Origin: Episyrphus balteatus
Taxonomy: Eukaryota > Arthropoda > Insecta > Diptera > Syrphidae
Assembly: GCF_945859705.1 (NCBI RefSeq)
Contig: NC_079137.1
Span: 77,645,150 to 77,709,149 of the forward strand
Direction: 5' to 3'
DNA: 64,000 nucleotides
The position numbers and the translations under genes were made by a program. Shown here piece by piece: positions 35,658 to 48,350 of this stretch. The notes beneath the pieces are model-generated. The model was not told the DNA's origin and made no database searches. It saw nothing but the letters and a program-made list of their open reading frames with translations. How positions within the stretch are numbered: position 1 is the stretch's first letter; every line of letters begins with the position of its first letter.

Positions 35658-38258
35658 TTTTTACAACGTTCTTGCAATGCCTTGAAATGAATTCAAGACT
35701 TGTTTAAAAGAAACTTAAATCTATCAAATGTTTCCAACTAAGAAAAAAAAAAACAATATCTTGCACCCTAGTGTTTAAAGCCAAATTATATCCTGACCCA
35801 ACATTTCGCCGAAAGGTCAAGTTATTTTTGTGTTTTTTTTTTTTTTTGATATTTTTATAATTTCAGTTTCGTGTCTTAAATTTTTCATCCTCTTTTAAGC
35901 CGATTTTTATTTCCAATACAAAAAAAAAAAAAAAATGAAAACATAAAAAAAAGACCCACAGAGTATCCACATCACCAAAAAAATCACACAAAATAAAAAA
36001 AAAAAAAAACGAAATATCCTAAATCCTGAGCTTTCAATATTTGTATGTATGTTTAAGACTAAGTAAATGAAATATTTTCTCTCAATACAAACAAAAAAAT
36101 AAATAACAAAACAAAACATATTATTATGTATTTACCTTACATCTCTTGCGTATAGACAATGTTACAGCAAAAAAAAAAAGCTTCACAGAGTCAAGGCGTG
36201 ACTATTAAATATTTTACGATGACATCAAAACATTCGACAACGACAAAGGGACTTTGTGAGAGAGTGTATTTACTTAGATTAACTGAAGGAAATCGTGACA
36301 TGAACATTTATATCATTTATAATGATATAATCTTAGAAAGAGAGAGAGAGAGCGAGTGAGTGTTTGCGTTCAGGTAAAAGTTAGTATTACAGAAAAAAAA
36401 AAAAATATATGGCAACGTATAAAGGATACCTATAGAAGAAAAAAAAAAACTTGGGAAAACAGCAGATGTTTACCTACTCTTAGAGGATTTCAGTTGATGA
36501 TGAAAGGGAACAACCAAATGCTATGATCCATAAAAAAAAAACATAGTCAAACGTGTTACACACTGATAAATTTGTATATATATATGACTTCGAATTTTTT
36601 TGGGGGGCTTTTTGTAGTAATCTATTAAGATGTTAAATAGGGAAGCAGGATGAAAAATCTTCCTAATTAATCTCTCCATTTTTTCTGACATTGCAAGCAC
36701 CTATAGATTCAGTGATTTTGTTAAATCTATAATAAATGATACAAAATACTTACAATTTAACCATTTTCTTCGTGCCTTAGTTTCTCGTAAATGACGTAAC
36801 CGATTTTAACAAAAATTTTTTTACAAAAACGTTTTAGTTACCCTTATATCAGAATTCATTAATTTTTGGATAAACAAAAAAATTTAGCTTTTGATTTATC
36901 TTAACTCGAGTTCTTTGATATCAATAACTAGGTACGCCAAAATGGACACTCAATCCCACTATTTTTTTTCTAACGTACTTTGACCTCAGGGACTCGAAAA
37001 TCATTTTAAAAAATATTACAATGGATATGTTTTCGCGATATGAATTTTCAAAGTTTTTTGTCGTTGTTTTTTCCAGCCTACTTAGTATTCGGGGTATATC
37101 TTGCCTGAAAGCTGAATAACTAAGCAACAAACACTAGAACAACTTTTCTGGTTCACTCCAGACGTTTAAGTGCATTTAAAAAAAACGATTTTTTAAAGGA
37201 AAGTCCATATTTTATCCAATTTTAGCCGTATTCAAGTTACGTGACCATTATGTTGAAAGATAAAGTATCTTCTTTTCTTCTTTACATTTTCAATATCTAT
37301 AAATGCTCAAATGATAAAAACACACCATTTAGTAAAAACATCAAAAATTTCGTTTTTTTCTCTTTTTTGAATAGTTTCTATTAAGTTTTTTACAATATTT
37401 CAATTTTAAATCTTTGTTAGAGGATAGTAGTACAGGTAAAATAGGCATTTAAAAGAAAAAAAATTGTTACACTCATGAAACTTGGCAAAAAGTTTGCTTT
37501 TGGGATAAGAGCCAAGTACAAAAAAAAGTCTATACAAAAAAGTTGGGTGGAAGGGTGTTTTTTCGCGGACAAGAGGGAGGGGGTGAAGGTCAAAAATATA
37601 CTGAAAAAAATTGTTTGTGGAATATCATCATAAAAGTATATAAAAATCATGTGAAATTTAGTGATTAAAAATTTAAAATTTAGTGAATTTAATTTTTATA
37701 TCTTTGATATTACAGTTGTTTTAACGACAATGTAAAAAAAAACTTAACCTTGAGTTACATTTATAGATTTTGTGATTTCATAATTTTACTTAACTACAGG
37801 TTTTTTTTTAAGTGAAAACTTCTTTTGTAGGCATGGTAGAAATATGATTGAAGCATCATATAAAAGGTAAAACAATAAGCTTTCAGGTGATATAAAATTT
37901 ATTACAGGTTGTCATATAAAAAAAAGGATGTATAGGTTATGGAATAAAAAAAAGTAAGATTTATTCTATTTTTTTTTTTTGCGAGAAAAATGAATTTTTA
38001 AGGTTTCACTTCTACCACGTGTGAATTGCACACATGATTTTTTTTTACATTAACTTCCAACCATCTTTTTGCTATTCAAATTCATTCAACATTCAATTAA
38101 TTGATGTTTTGAAATCAAGCTGACTCAACTTTTATAGACTCAAAGTCCTAGTAAATCATAAAATGATGAAAAATGAGAGAGAGAGAGAGCAATCATATAA
38201 ACGCATGACTCAAAGGCTACGAAACATTTTAGATATAAATAAAAACATAAAAAAACTC
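35658..38258. other. AT-rich non-coding stretch
   Basis: Contains (GA)n at 36340-36353 and 38175-38189 and the inverted copy of the 34978 repeat at about 37840-38030. No gene is supported. Confidence 0.5.
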
Positions 38259-38271
38259 ACGTTGGGCGCCA
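38259..38271. repeat. tRNA-Lys 3'-end-like motif ACGTTGGGCGCCA
   Basis: ACGTTGGGCGCCA equals the 3' end of metazoan tRNA-Lys(CUU) with its added CCA. Read on the minus strand it is the first 13 bases of the tRNA-Lys primer-binding site of many LTR elements. No LTR is visible beside it. Further copies at 50058, 51756, 51911, 52060 and 52413. Confidence 0.6.
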
Positions 38272-39265
38272 CATAAAAATCATATTTAATTTCCACCAAT
38301 CTTTCAACTCTGTCATTTATTTGAAAACAAAATCAATTTATCCCCACCTTTCAGCAACAGCAGCAGAAAATGACATCATCTTTTATTACAAATCACTAAC
38401 TTCCCACTAATATTTACAACAAACAAGAAAAAAAATCAAAAACATTATTATCCTTACTGGCCTATAAAAGTCAATGATACATATATAAAATGAAACCAAA
38501 CAAAGAGAAAAAAAAAGTCTCTTACAATCCATAATCATAAACCCGCAACAATAAGTAATAAATTTTCCTTCGAAAACAGAAATATAAGACGAAACAAAAG
38601 CAAAGCAAAAAAAAAAGAAATCACCACTCAAAATTACAATTCATCTTAATGGAAAAACAAACAAGAAAGATTCTTGACGCTTACTTGATATTCCAATCTT
38701 TTTCATATTATATCATTGTTTTTATGAAACAAAAAAAAAAGCGAAAAACTAAGAAAGCAAAAAAGTTACCATCTTTGCCTGCTTTTGTATTGTTCGTGTG
38801 TATGCTCATCTTTTCTTGATGCCATAATAAAGCAATTTTCCTTTCTTTCAATTTCATATTGTCAACTTTGAATATTCTTCTTCTTCTTGGAAGGTATGAA
38901 AAATTTCTTTTAATATTCAATAACAATGAACACTGAACAATAACAATAACAACAACAAAACAACTGAAAAAAATCAGACAACGATGTCTGATTCACCTAT
39001 AGAAGAAATGAAAAGTATCTCTTTTCCTAACACTGTCAACATGGTGATTTGATTTTTTGCACACTCAGAAAAAAATAATTGATGGAAAGTACCACCTTCA
39101 GAATGAAAACAAATAACAGAGTTTTAAAGGACTCAGTTGCCCTTCTTTTCTTATTAACGTTCTTAAAACTATTATAAAACTTTATAAAATCTTAAAAATC
39201 TATAATTTGAAATATTGATAATATTTCGAATAGGCGAACAAGTTCAATAGACTTACACAGACATA
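38272..39265. other. AT-rich spacer
   Basis: No gene or element recognised. Confidence 0.5.
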
Positions 39266-39522
39266 TCTTATATATAAAAATGAGTTGGTTAAGTGTGTGT
39301 GGCCGATAAACTCGCGTTTGGCTGGTCCGATTTTGGTAATTTTTTGTTTGTTTGAAAGGTATTAATATGTAGATGGTTTGTATCAAAAAAAAATAATACC
39401 TTTTCTCCCACTTTCACATAGCTGTCAATTTGTACGAGTGAAAAAACACTCTTGCTTTTTAAAAAGTTTAACTAAGCTTTATTTGTAAAAAAATATATTT
39501 AGACAGGCTTTCAAAATAATTA

Positions 39523-40159
39523 CAAGGGTTTTGTTGCCGAAACAAAAATATACTTTTCTGAAGGTTTTCGGTGTGCTGAGCTCGAATCCGAAGTCAAAAA
39601 CAACCAATTAGCTCCCGTTTTTGAGATATTACCGTTAGAAAATGCAAAAAAACGTTTTTTTGAGTTCTTCGGATATTATTCTTTTGTATAAGAAAAATTG
39701 TTTGAGCATATATAGTAACGGTTGCTATAAGATTTGTTTTTCATCTTTCGATACCTGTTTAAATCTTTTCAATATCTTTTGTATTGCCCGAGATATCTTA
39801 AACTGAAGTCAGTGGGTTTGGCTTCATATATCATAAAGAAGATAATGACGTTATAAAATTTATAAAAATACCAAACAACTGAGGATATCTCGGGCAGAAA
39901 AAAGATATGGGAAAGATTTAAACAGATTTAAAAAGGTGGTAAATAGTTCTTAAAAAAACCGTTACTAAATATGCTTAAACAATTTTGAATATATAAAAGA
40001 ATAAGGTCCGAAGTGCTGTATTTTCTAACAGTAATATTTCAATAACGGAAGCTGATTAATTTTTTTGACTTCGGATTCGAATTCAGCACACCGAAAACCT
40101 TCAGAAAAGTATATTTTTGTTTCGGCAACAAAAAAAAAGTTTAATTTTTTTAACCAGTG
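39523..40159. mobile_element. Foldback element, second copy of the CACTG family
   Basis: The arms (about 39530-39655 and 40015-40130) are inverted copies sharing GTTGCCGAAAC and CTTTTCTGAAGG. The core again has ATATCTC and GAGATAT palindromes as in the copy at 1601. The right end is CCAGTG at 40154-40159, followed by TTA (40160-40162). TTA also precedes the left CA (39520-39522), so a 3-bp TTA duplication is likely. The left arm has lost part of its terminus. Confidence 0.65.
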
Positions 40160-40185
40160 TTATTATTGTTTATAGTCTGTCTGTG

Positions 40186-40786
40186 ATGCCTGTCAACGTT
40201 TGAATTTGCTTGAAGCAGACACTCATTTTGACTCAACGCTTTTGTGCATTTGTTTTGTCTTCGCCACATCATATTGTTCTCAGTAATATAATCACATCTA
40301 ATCCTCCAAATCCACTCGAACTTTAGCATAATTTCCGTGATAAGGATTAGATACACCGAATGCGCCGTGTGACATTAAATCCACATTTGGATTACACAAA
40401 TGAAAAAATGTATATGCGAATAAAGCATTGGCACAATTAGGATTGGTTGCTCCAAATCGTGAAGAGCAAGATGTTCTTGATCAAGAAATACTACGCGGAA
40501 GGCAATACAATTGCGTTGAATTAAGAATATTTGTGCAAACCAATTCCCGAAGTATGACACTATTATGCAAGGTGTCATCAATCAGAGTTGTGGTTTGTAT
40601 TTCTTAGATGCACCTGATGGTACGGGAAAAACATTTTTGATATCATTACTTTTAGCATAAATACGATCTGAAAATAAAATAGCATTGGCTCTGGAAATTG
40701 CAGCCATGTTATTAGATGGTGGCCATACAGCACACTCGGTTCTTAAATTGAATTTGAATATGCAGGTTAATGAAACACCTACAGTA
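40186..40786 (+). pseudogene. Helitron PIF1-like helicase fragment, N-terminal part
   Basis: Conceptual translation across frames gives pieces typical of Helitron helicases: CQRLNLLEADTHFDSTL, then IITSNPPNPLEL.HNFRD, ALAQLGLVAPNREEQDVL, and CGLYFLDAPDGTGKTFL, where LDAP(G/D)GTGKT is the Walker A loop (at about 40607-40635). The strand then continues IRSENKIALALEIAAMLLDG and GHTAHSVLKLNLNMQVNETP. The reading is broken by in-frame stops (for example TAA at 40658-40660) and by frameshifts, and the second Walker glycine is Asp. It ends where the palindrome at 40787 begins. It cannot make a working helicase. Confidence 0.8.
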
Positions 40787-41688
40787 CCTTGCCATATTAT
40801 TAGGGCCAATCGAACAAAATACAATTTTTTGGTTCATGTTGCTGAATTTTCAAAGTTTTTGTCGAAATATCTTGAATTTTATTTGTCCCATTTACTTGCA
40901 CTTATCATGTAGATACCGATTGACTTAAAAAAAGTCAAAGAATTCATACTTTTTGATACAAAATAACGTACAATAGGGGATAAGCTCTAAAAGACGTTTC
41001 CTATGGAATTCACGCCCGGTTAATTACCAGACCGGTCCAATACTTAATTTTTTTGTACCGAGGAATAACGTGACATGCTTAACTTTAATGGCAAGGATCG
41101 CATTTTGTATAAACATAGAAGCTCTGATCGTCTGGATAGTACGTAATTTTCTAGGATTTGGAGTAGTTTTTTTTCGTATAAGACCAGGCAAGTACGTTAA
41201 TCAAATAAAAAAACATCCTCTGATCATTATTGGCTGTGCTGCTATTTCAGGAAAAGGATGAGGTTCTTTTTATATTGTGGAAAACGCCAGACCAAAACAA
41301 AAGGAGCTTGGGAACGTTTTGATTCTACGATTTCAGAATAGGCTCGAGACTCGAAGCATCTATATCTATGCAAGACTGGGTCCTTACCATAAAGTTAAGA
41401 ATGTCACGTTATTCCTCGATATACAAATCCAAGTATTGGACCGGTCTGATAATTCTCCCGGCATGAATTCCATAGGAAACGTCTTTTGGAGCTTATCCCT
41501 TATGTACGTTATTTTGTATCAAAAATAATGAATTCTTTGACTTTTTTTTAAGGCAATCCGTATCTACATGATAAGGGCAGGTAAATGGGATAAAAAAAAT
41601 TAAAGACATTTCGACAAAAACTTTAAAAATTCAGCAGCATGAACCAAAAAATTGTATTTTTTCGCTTGGGCCTAATAATATGGCAAGG
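40787..41688. mobile_element. Foldback/palindrome, 902 bp, inside the Helitron
   Basis: The left arm starts CCTTGCCATATTATTAGG at 40787 and the right arm ends with the complement at 41688. The arms pair over roughly 400 bp, for example CGAGGAATAACGTGACAT at about 41058-41075 with ATGTCACGTTATTCCTCG at about 41401-41418. They diverge by point changes and small indels. The centre is near 41240. Target-site duplication is not clear. There is no relation in sequence to the CACTG foldback family. Confidence 0.75.
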
Positions 41689-41700
41689 CTTTTTGATACA

Positions 41701-42036
41701 TTATAGTCCTGGTATATCCAATGAATTCAAAAACTCCGTTTGGTAATTTAATACATTGCTTTCATTTGTGATAAGGTCAACCGATTTGTAGGCAAAACAT
41801 TGTGCATTTATATAGTTTAAAATTGTTGCATTGATTTCAGAAACATTTTTATTTGTACCAGCCATTATTGAACGTTCACTCAGCCAAGTATGATTTTTGT
41901 AATTTGTCTTTATACTTGGAAATACATTTTGAATCAATTCATTTTTTGAATTTACATTTAAAAAATTGTTTTGAAGTGTAATTCGGCCTTCCGAATCAAG
42001 TGCCGCTATTCCATCAACAATGTCCAATAACTGCAT
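41701..42036 (-). pseudogene. Helitron PIF1-like helicase fragment, C-terminal part, inverted
   Basis: An open minus-strand stretch of 111 codons begins MQLLDIVDGIAALDSEGRI and contains KNELIQNVFPSIKTNYKNHT, WLSERSIMAGTNKNVSEIN and SVDLITNESNVLNYQTEFLN followed by SLDIPGL. This pattern (NELI..VFP.I...., WL.ERAILA..N..V..IN, EFLNSLDLPG) is characteristic of the C-terminal half of Helitron helicases. It belongs downstream of the Walker A piece at 40.6 kb but lies on the opposite strand. No start, upstream domain or continuation is attached, so it is a remnant. Confidence 0.8.
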
Positions 42037-43847
42037 AAATTACAATAAATTGGTTAATGTTCATTACAATAAACCAGTTTTTTTCGGTTTAAATGTATTT
42101 TCAAACAGGTTCTATTTTTTTAAAAAGTACACTCAGCGAAGCGGGTGGGGGTTAGCTAGTGTTTAATAAATACATATATCTCCTCATTTAAATTTTGCAT
42201 ACTGATCCGCGTTACTTTCTTAATTTGGTTCCATAAACCTGCCCAAAAGCTTCATGATTAAAAGCCTAGGTGTGCCCACTTTCCTTATGCCACTCATAGT
42301 ACTTTCTTTCTAGATAAATCAAACAAGGGTCTTAGTCTAAAGCAGATCTAGTTTAAAGAAATAAAAAAACAAGTTATTACATGGTTTGCTTTTTTTAATT
42401 TTTAGAAGAAACTTTGCATCGAATTAAAAATAAATTTTTTTGAGGTCCTAAATGAATTTAAAAGTTTCAGAAAACTTATTATTACAAGATTGTAACATCT
42501 ACACAAAAAAATCCGATAAAAAAATGAAATATGTATTGTTAGGGTCCTAATCTCTTTCTTCAAAAACTACATAAATCTCTGTTTTTAGGGACCTCAATAG
42601 TTAGATTGTTCATAAATTAGTTCAGAAAAAAGACTGATGGAAACATCGGAAAGATTTTGTTTAAAGTCCTAAATTTAATTGTTTCGGTAATTGGTTTTCG
42701 TAAGAAGAAATCATTCAAGGAATCAAACTACTTTTTTTCGAGGCCCTAAATTCGCTTGCTTGGTTAATACGTTTTAAGAAAATGAGAATGCGTCAAGATT
42801 AGAATGAAAAAGAAAATTTTTATAAGGAACTAGACGGCTCTATATAGTACTTTTTTTTCCGAAATACTGCTTTCGGCGTAGTCGTTATTTCTACTTTATT
42901 TTGTAGAAAAAGGTTCTCAAGGTATTAAATTGGATAGTTTTGTAAAAAAAAAGTACCATAACCATCGAAAACATTTTTTGTAAGGTCCGTAAACACAGTT
43001 CTTGTAAAATATGTTGCTTTATGCAACTTAAGATCTTAAATTATATCAATTTTTTTTGTTAAAAGAAGGCTTTGAACAAAACAGCATAAAACTGCATTAA
43101 AAAAATTGTCCCACAAGTTCATTTTCAAGATTATACATACCTATAACCGAAAAATGTATTGAGGTCCAAATATGAATTCCTTGGTGAACTCGTTTCTTGA
43201 ATACTTTTTAGAAAAACGTTCTGATGAAAGTATCAGATGGCTATTTCTTTAGATTTTAAATTGCATTGTTTTGTAAAACAAGCGTCAGTTAAGTATCAAA
43301 CTGATTTTTTTTAAGGCTCTAAAAGACTGCTTGTTAGTTACATATTTTGCATTATAAAACTGAAGGTCTTAAATTTCACTTTTCAGAAGGCTTTAAAAGA
43401 AATTTCATAAAATTTAAGATGTCTAAGCAAATTGCTTAACATATTTGATAACAGAAAAAAAAGTTTTGATTGAGTTACAGCAAAATGATAACTTAAGGTT
43501 TTTAAACAGATTGTTTAGTGAATTTGTTTTTAAAGTTCCTAAATAAAATTGCTTCGTCAGTTAGTTTTTAAATGAGGAATTTGTAAGATGTTCTTTTGTG
43601 GGCGCCTAATTTGGTTTTCCGAAAAAACCTTCAAAATCAAAATTTTAGAAAATTTATTTTCAATGTCCTAAGCTGCATTGCAATTCGTTAATAGCAACAC
43701 CAAACATGCTCTCCAAACCTTCTATCTTCACTATGTTGAACTCACAAGATTAAGCGATATCAATAGCGACCATTAGTTTTAGGGTCATAACGTCCCTTAA
43801 ATTTTTTTTTCGCAAATTAATGTAAATATTGAAATTTCATCATTTAA

Positions 43848-44160
43848 TAGGGTAAATAGGGGTAAAATGACATGGTAAAAAATTTATTTTCTAAACGATA
43901 GGTCGTAATGAGTTAAACTTTTTTTTATCGATGGATAAATTTGTGACAGGAATGGCAGAATTTTTGAAAAATTTCTAGAAAAATGAAGGGTTAAGCATCA
44001 TTTTTTTTTTCTAAGGCCTTTATTTTCAATACATGAGTTTTAAAAAAACAGCTATTTTTTTTATTTTGATTTATACGCACATAATTTTGTTTAAATTTAT
44101 ATATTGTTTAGACTTTAGAAGCCTGTTAAAAATATAAAATTTTAATTTTTAGACTATTTT
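43848..44160 (+). repeat. Fragment related to the 23.85-kb Helitron interior
   Basis: Shares TAATAGGGTAAATAGGGGTA at its start, then TTTTCTAAACGATAGGTCGT and AGTTAAACTTTTTTTTATCG, with the same order as at about 23990-24090. Neither Helitron end is recognised. Confidence 0.6.
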
Positions 44161-45616
44161 TTCTAAGTGTAGTGTGAAGGTAGATAGAGTATCATGAATC
44201 TACCTCGTTACATTCAATTTCTTCTTTTATCAGAATTCATTTTTTTCCTGTGCTCTTTGTTTTCCTTTTAACTTATTTTCTGAATAAAATTATTCTGATT
44301 TTTTCATTCCTCTATACTCCTTTCTGTTTTATATGTAAAAAAAGCTAAAAAAAAAATAAACTCTTGTCTGCTTTACTCATAGAAACCCAAAAGCAATTTC
44401 TCCCCTTCTACATTATTTTTGTTTCTTGTATAAAAAATCAAACCATGGATGAAAATGAAGAGGATATCATTATAAGGAACAACCTTCAGTGTTTCAAACT
44501 AACATACAAAACAGATCTCTGCCAGGTTGATTCGTTATAGTGTTACGCTTTAAGATATATACACTTTTTCACAGCTTCATTTTAAGTTAAAATAAAGAGA
44601 AGAGGGAGGAACTTTTGAAACATACACAGAAAATGGAGAGCCTTTATCAAAACACCACACACAAACTTTTTGGCTAAAATAATTTCCTCTATTTTTTTGT
44701 TTGTGTTTTTTCTTAAAGGCTTTAAAGATAACTATCCTTGAGGGAACTATATATCTCTCTTACCTCGTTGAAGAAAGTTCTGTTTCCAAGCAGCATAGAA
44801 TCATAAAACAGAAGAAAAAAAAATATAAAACTGCTGAAATATTTTTCTAAAATAAACTAGAAAACTATTTTCTAGGAACGACTTGTGTTGATGTCGGTTT
44901 CGGTCGACAGCAGAAATCCTTCCTTTGAAGGGCAATAAAAGCCCAGGGATAACCCCAAAGGCTAAATCAATAATGCGAGCCTACTTCCAATGCCACTATA
45001 TTTTACACTGCTGCTGCCTTTTCTGACTGCTCTGACACACATCCTTTTCCAGTGGCCGTTGTTGTGTGGTTGTGTCCTGCTGATGGAGTCATTGTCGTCA
45101 CGATAGTTTTGGTTGTTGTTTGTTTGTTTTAGTTTTGTCCTGTAACGCTGACGTAACGCTTACGTTATTGATGCTTCCGTTTTGTGTGTTTGTTGATAAT
45201 TACCATTTTTTTTTCTGTGTTTTGAAAATCCTGATCCGGTACCAACTGTCAGTTTCCATTTTTGTACCCATCTTACCGTTTTTCGTTTTTTGATATTCTG
45301 ACTGTGGTAACGCGACTTCCTAACCATCTGCCTACAGCTTGAAAACATAGAACAAACAAAACAAAAAGCTATATCATAATCCTTACGTAAGTCCATAAGT
45401 CGTATGTAGTACTGAAATGTTGACTCATAACTCCATTACTCTTTTGTCCTATGGAAGGAATTTTATGCTCCATTGAGACCTTGACTGACTGGAGTAAAAG
45501 TTATGTCCTGATTTTATCGTTCAAAGACAAAAATAAACTCATATCGTTGTTGCTTAGCGCGGCAAAGCGTTGTTTGGTTGCTGTCCGGCTGAGAGATGAG
45601 ACACTCCCAATTGGGC

Positions 45617-45657
45617 TATAAAAGCTGGCAGTAAAATGCTAATGTAGCCATCATCAG
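45617..45657 (+). promoter_or_regulatory. Possible TATA promoter
   Basis: TATAAAAG at 45617-45624, with CATCATCAGGTT about 35 bases downstream as a possible initiator, in a local GC-richer context. Spacing is slightly long and no gene can be linked to it. Confidence 0.25.
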
Positions 45658-46866
45658 GTTCTGAAGGTTTTCAAAGATAAAGGATATCCTATTTTTTTTG
45701 TTTTAACTTTTATCTTTTTTTTTTTGCCTTTGTAATATTTCTAATCAATTTATACAGAAACGACTGACGGTCTAAAGGGCTTTGTGTTGTTGTTTTTGTT
45801 TTTGTCTAGAACTGTCTTAAAGATAATGTGGTGGAATGATTGATTGAAGTGGTAAGGAAAAGTTTTTTTTTTTTTTTTTTTGGTGGAAGAACGTTTATCC
45901 GTTTTTTGGTTTTTATTATTCGTTAAAGTTGTGTGCGGGATATATATAGGATATATAAATTTTCGTTCTCATTCTCAGACTTTCAAGGTTTTTTCTTTTT
46001 GCTATACATAATAATGCCACGTACTCATGTGTACCTATACACTATACATATCCTTACTCATGTTATTGTGAAGAGGATTTGAATTATTTATTAGTAGGGT
46101 GTTTCGTGGTCTTAAAGTAATGAATAATCTCTAAAACTTGCAAAAGACTTAGAATTGCTTTTCGGTGGTAAAACCGCTCAGTTGTTTTGAAATTTTAATC
46201 ATAATTTCATGTTTGTGATTACAAAATGCTGTTACAAAATTGCTTAGAAAATATGAGACATAGTTAGATTTTGAGACATTTTGTTGTCGTTTTTAATATC
46301 ATAATATGTACGGAATAATCGAATATTTTTGACAATTTGTAATCTTTTTCAAAACCATTATCAATTCAATAAAAAAATTTATTCAAAAGTAAGCAAAATG
46401 ATATTAAATTTTTGGCCAACAAAAAATTGGAATTAATCTTTGAAAAATAGTTTGTGACGTTGCAGACACAATTACATGATCGCTTTAATATTGTTGAGAT
46501 AAACGTTCAATTCTAAATGGAATTTATTGAAACTTTATGAGTGATGGAATTATATTTTCAAGTTCCACCAATAACACTGACTGTCAAAATTAGCGGAACG
46601 CTGGCAAACGTGATTTTCTTATGTTATTTTTATTTTTATTGCAATTTTTTGGGTGTTAACTTATAGATTGATCAAATCTACAAAATTTTAATACAAATTT
46701 AGTTCTGCAGCATTTTTTTTTTTGAGGAGCGTAAAATTTTGCTTTGCCAGTAACTAAAATCTATTTGTGTATAATATGTTTGTTGTATTTGTATATGCTT
46801 TCATTTAATTTCTGAATTTTAAATGATAGGATGAGAATTGTTAACTACATATCTTTATCTTCATAT

Positions 46867-46889
46867 GGGTCACTGTGGTGTATGCGTAA
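46867..46889 (+). repeat. Single copy of the dispersed core repeat
   Basis: GGTCACTGTGGTGTATGCGT followed by AATATTTTGCTTG, matching the copy at 25509 past the core. Confidence 0.8.
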
Positions 46890-47908
46890 TATTTTGCTTG
46901 AAAAAAACTTAAATACATTTTTAACCAAAAATTGGTTTTAAGCTTCAAAAGACTTCAGCTAACTGGTAAGAGAAAAAATGTGTAAATTTCTAACTTTTTC
47001 AATTAAAATTTTTTTTTTTTTGGTAGAGTAACATAAATAACACATGCAGAAATAAGATCTTTTCATAGAAAATCGAAAATATTTTCGTATTTAATACTAA
47101 TTTTCGTCTGCTTTCAAGAACTATCGAAATGAGCTTCTAAGCCTCTATAGTTCTGACGGCCTCATATCGTGGGCACAAAGCCAAAACCACGAATATGCAA
47201 AATTGTAGTTTGCCAAAAACGGCGTCAAAGTTTTGGAAACACGTGCAACGGACAATGATAGTTTATGCTGCTAGTCAGCAGAAGGAGGATTAAGGCCGAC
47301 GGCGCACAGTGTGGCCAATGGTATCAAAAGCTGGCAAAAATAGCTATTTTCAAATTGTACCGAACTGCCAAATACAAATTTACTTTAATAAAAGGATTAA
47401 TAAGCTACACAAAACCGGTTTTTATTCCACGGTTTAAGTCTAACGCGGTGAGTAACTACACTTTAAAATATCGCCATTGACGAAATTATTCGTTATTTAC
47501 CTTTTTCTAGCTCCCGTCTGTGTTTCAAGTTTTAAGTGCTATTTCGTTAAATCAAAAGAAAAAAATTTGAAATAAATATGGAATTATAAGCAAAAGGGAA
47601 GCTTTCGATTCTCATTTCTCTTTTGAATTATGAGTGTCTAGTTTGTTTGAAAAAATTATTCGAATTCGGTGTCTTTAAAATCATTCGTTTTTTGTCTGCG
47701 TCATACAAACTCGTTAAGAAAAAGTTCACAAAGGTGTGAAGTGGCGCTTTGTTTTTGGTGTCCCTTTATTGTTGAGAGTGTCGTCTTTCGTGTCAATTAA
47801 AAAAGTGGTGCCCATGTTTGCCCCTTTTTGAGTAAACACTATGTGAAGTTATCTAAAAATAACGATTTTTTTGTATATATTTCTCAGATTCCGGAAGTAC
47901 TGACAATA
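46890..47908. other. Spacer with a GC-richer block
   Basis: The patch at 47155-47320 (ending near GGCCGACGGCGCACAGTG) is clearly richer in G and C than its flanks. The frame over 47265-47480 has no domain. It may be a degraded transposon or gene remnant; I cannot identify it. Confidence 0.4.
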
Positions 47909-48350
47909 CAGTTCAACAAAATTTTACTTTTCTGAAGGTGTTAGAAATTCTGAACTCGTATCCATTGTCAGAATTTTAGCCAAAACTGAAAGTGTGTACG
48001 GTTAGCATTGTGGCTAAAAATTTAAGGAAATAGTGTTGATCTACACAATGGAGACGCAGGCGCAGCTTGAGATATCTCATACATGAAAAAAGATCGGAAA
48101 ATTTGAAACGGTTCTCTGAAGAAGATGACCGCGTCAAACTATGCTTAAAGAAATTACCACACTTTTTTACCATAACCTCATAAACATTCAAAATAACGTG
48201 TTTTTTTTTGCATTTTATAACGGTAATATTTCAAAAAACGGAAGCTAATAGAATATTTCTTTCGTGGATTCGAGTTCAGCATCCCTAAATCTTTCAGAAA
48301 AGTATGTTTTGGTTCTTCGGACAAAAAAAGTTGAATTTTGTTGACCAGTG
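47909..48350. mobile_element. Foldback element, third copy of the CACTG family (diverged)
   Basis: The right end reads ...TTGTTGACCAGTG at 48338-48350 and the left begins CAGTTCAACAAAATTTTACT near 47909. The arms share CTTTTCTGAAGG/CTTTCAGAAAAG and GAACTCG/CGAGTTC, and a GAGATATC core remains at about 48069. A target-site duplication is not visible. Confidence 0.6.

Larger units (their letters stand above)
39266..42159 (+). mobile_element. Helitron with decayed helicase pieces, 2.9 kb
   Basis: The 5' end is TC followed by TTATATATAAAAATGAG after a host A at 39265. The 3' end is GTTAGCTAG at 42151-42159 followed by host T, preceded by a GC-rich AGCGAAGCGGGTG tract. Inside are fragments of a PIF1-like Helitron helicase, so this was an autonomous element or a close derivative. 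Two foldback structures (39523-40159 and 40787-41688) have inserted into it, and the distal helicase piece is inverted relative to the ends. The Rep nuclease domain is not recognisable. Confidence 0.75.
42160..46866. other. AT-rich non-coding stretch
   Basis: From 42.3 to 43.7 kb the text repeats phrases such as 'AGGTCCTAAAT' and 'TTAAGAAA' every 100-200 bp, perhaps an old degenerate array. A Helitron-interior match lies at 43848-44160. A less AT-rich block at 44880-45130 and another at 45560-45660 might be regulatory. No gene is supported. Confidence 0.5.

Noticed and set aside
40685..40912. Independent small gene ('MALEIAAMLLDGGHTAHS')
   Set aside because: It is the continuation of the decayed Helitron helicase after an in-frame stop.
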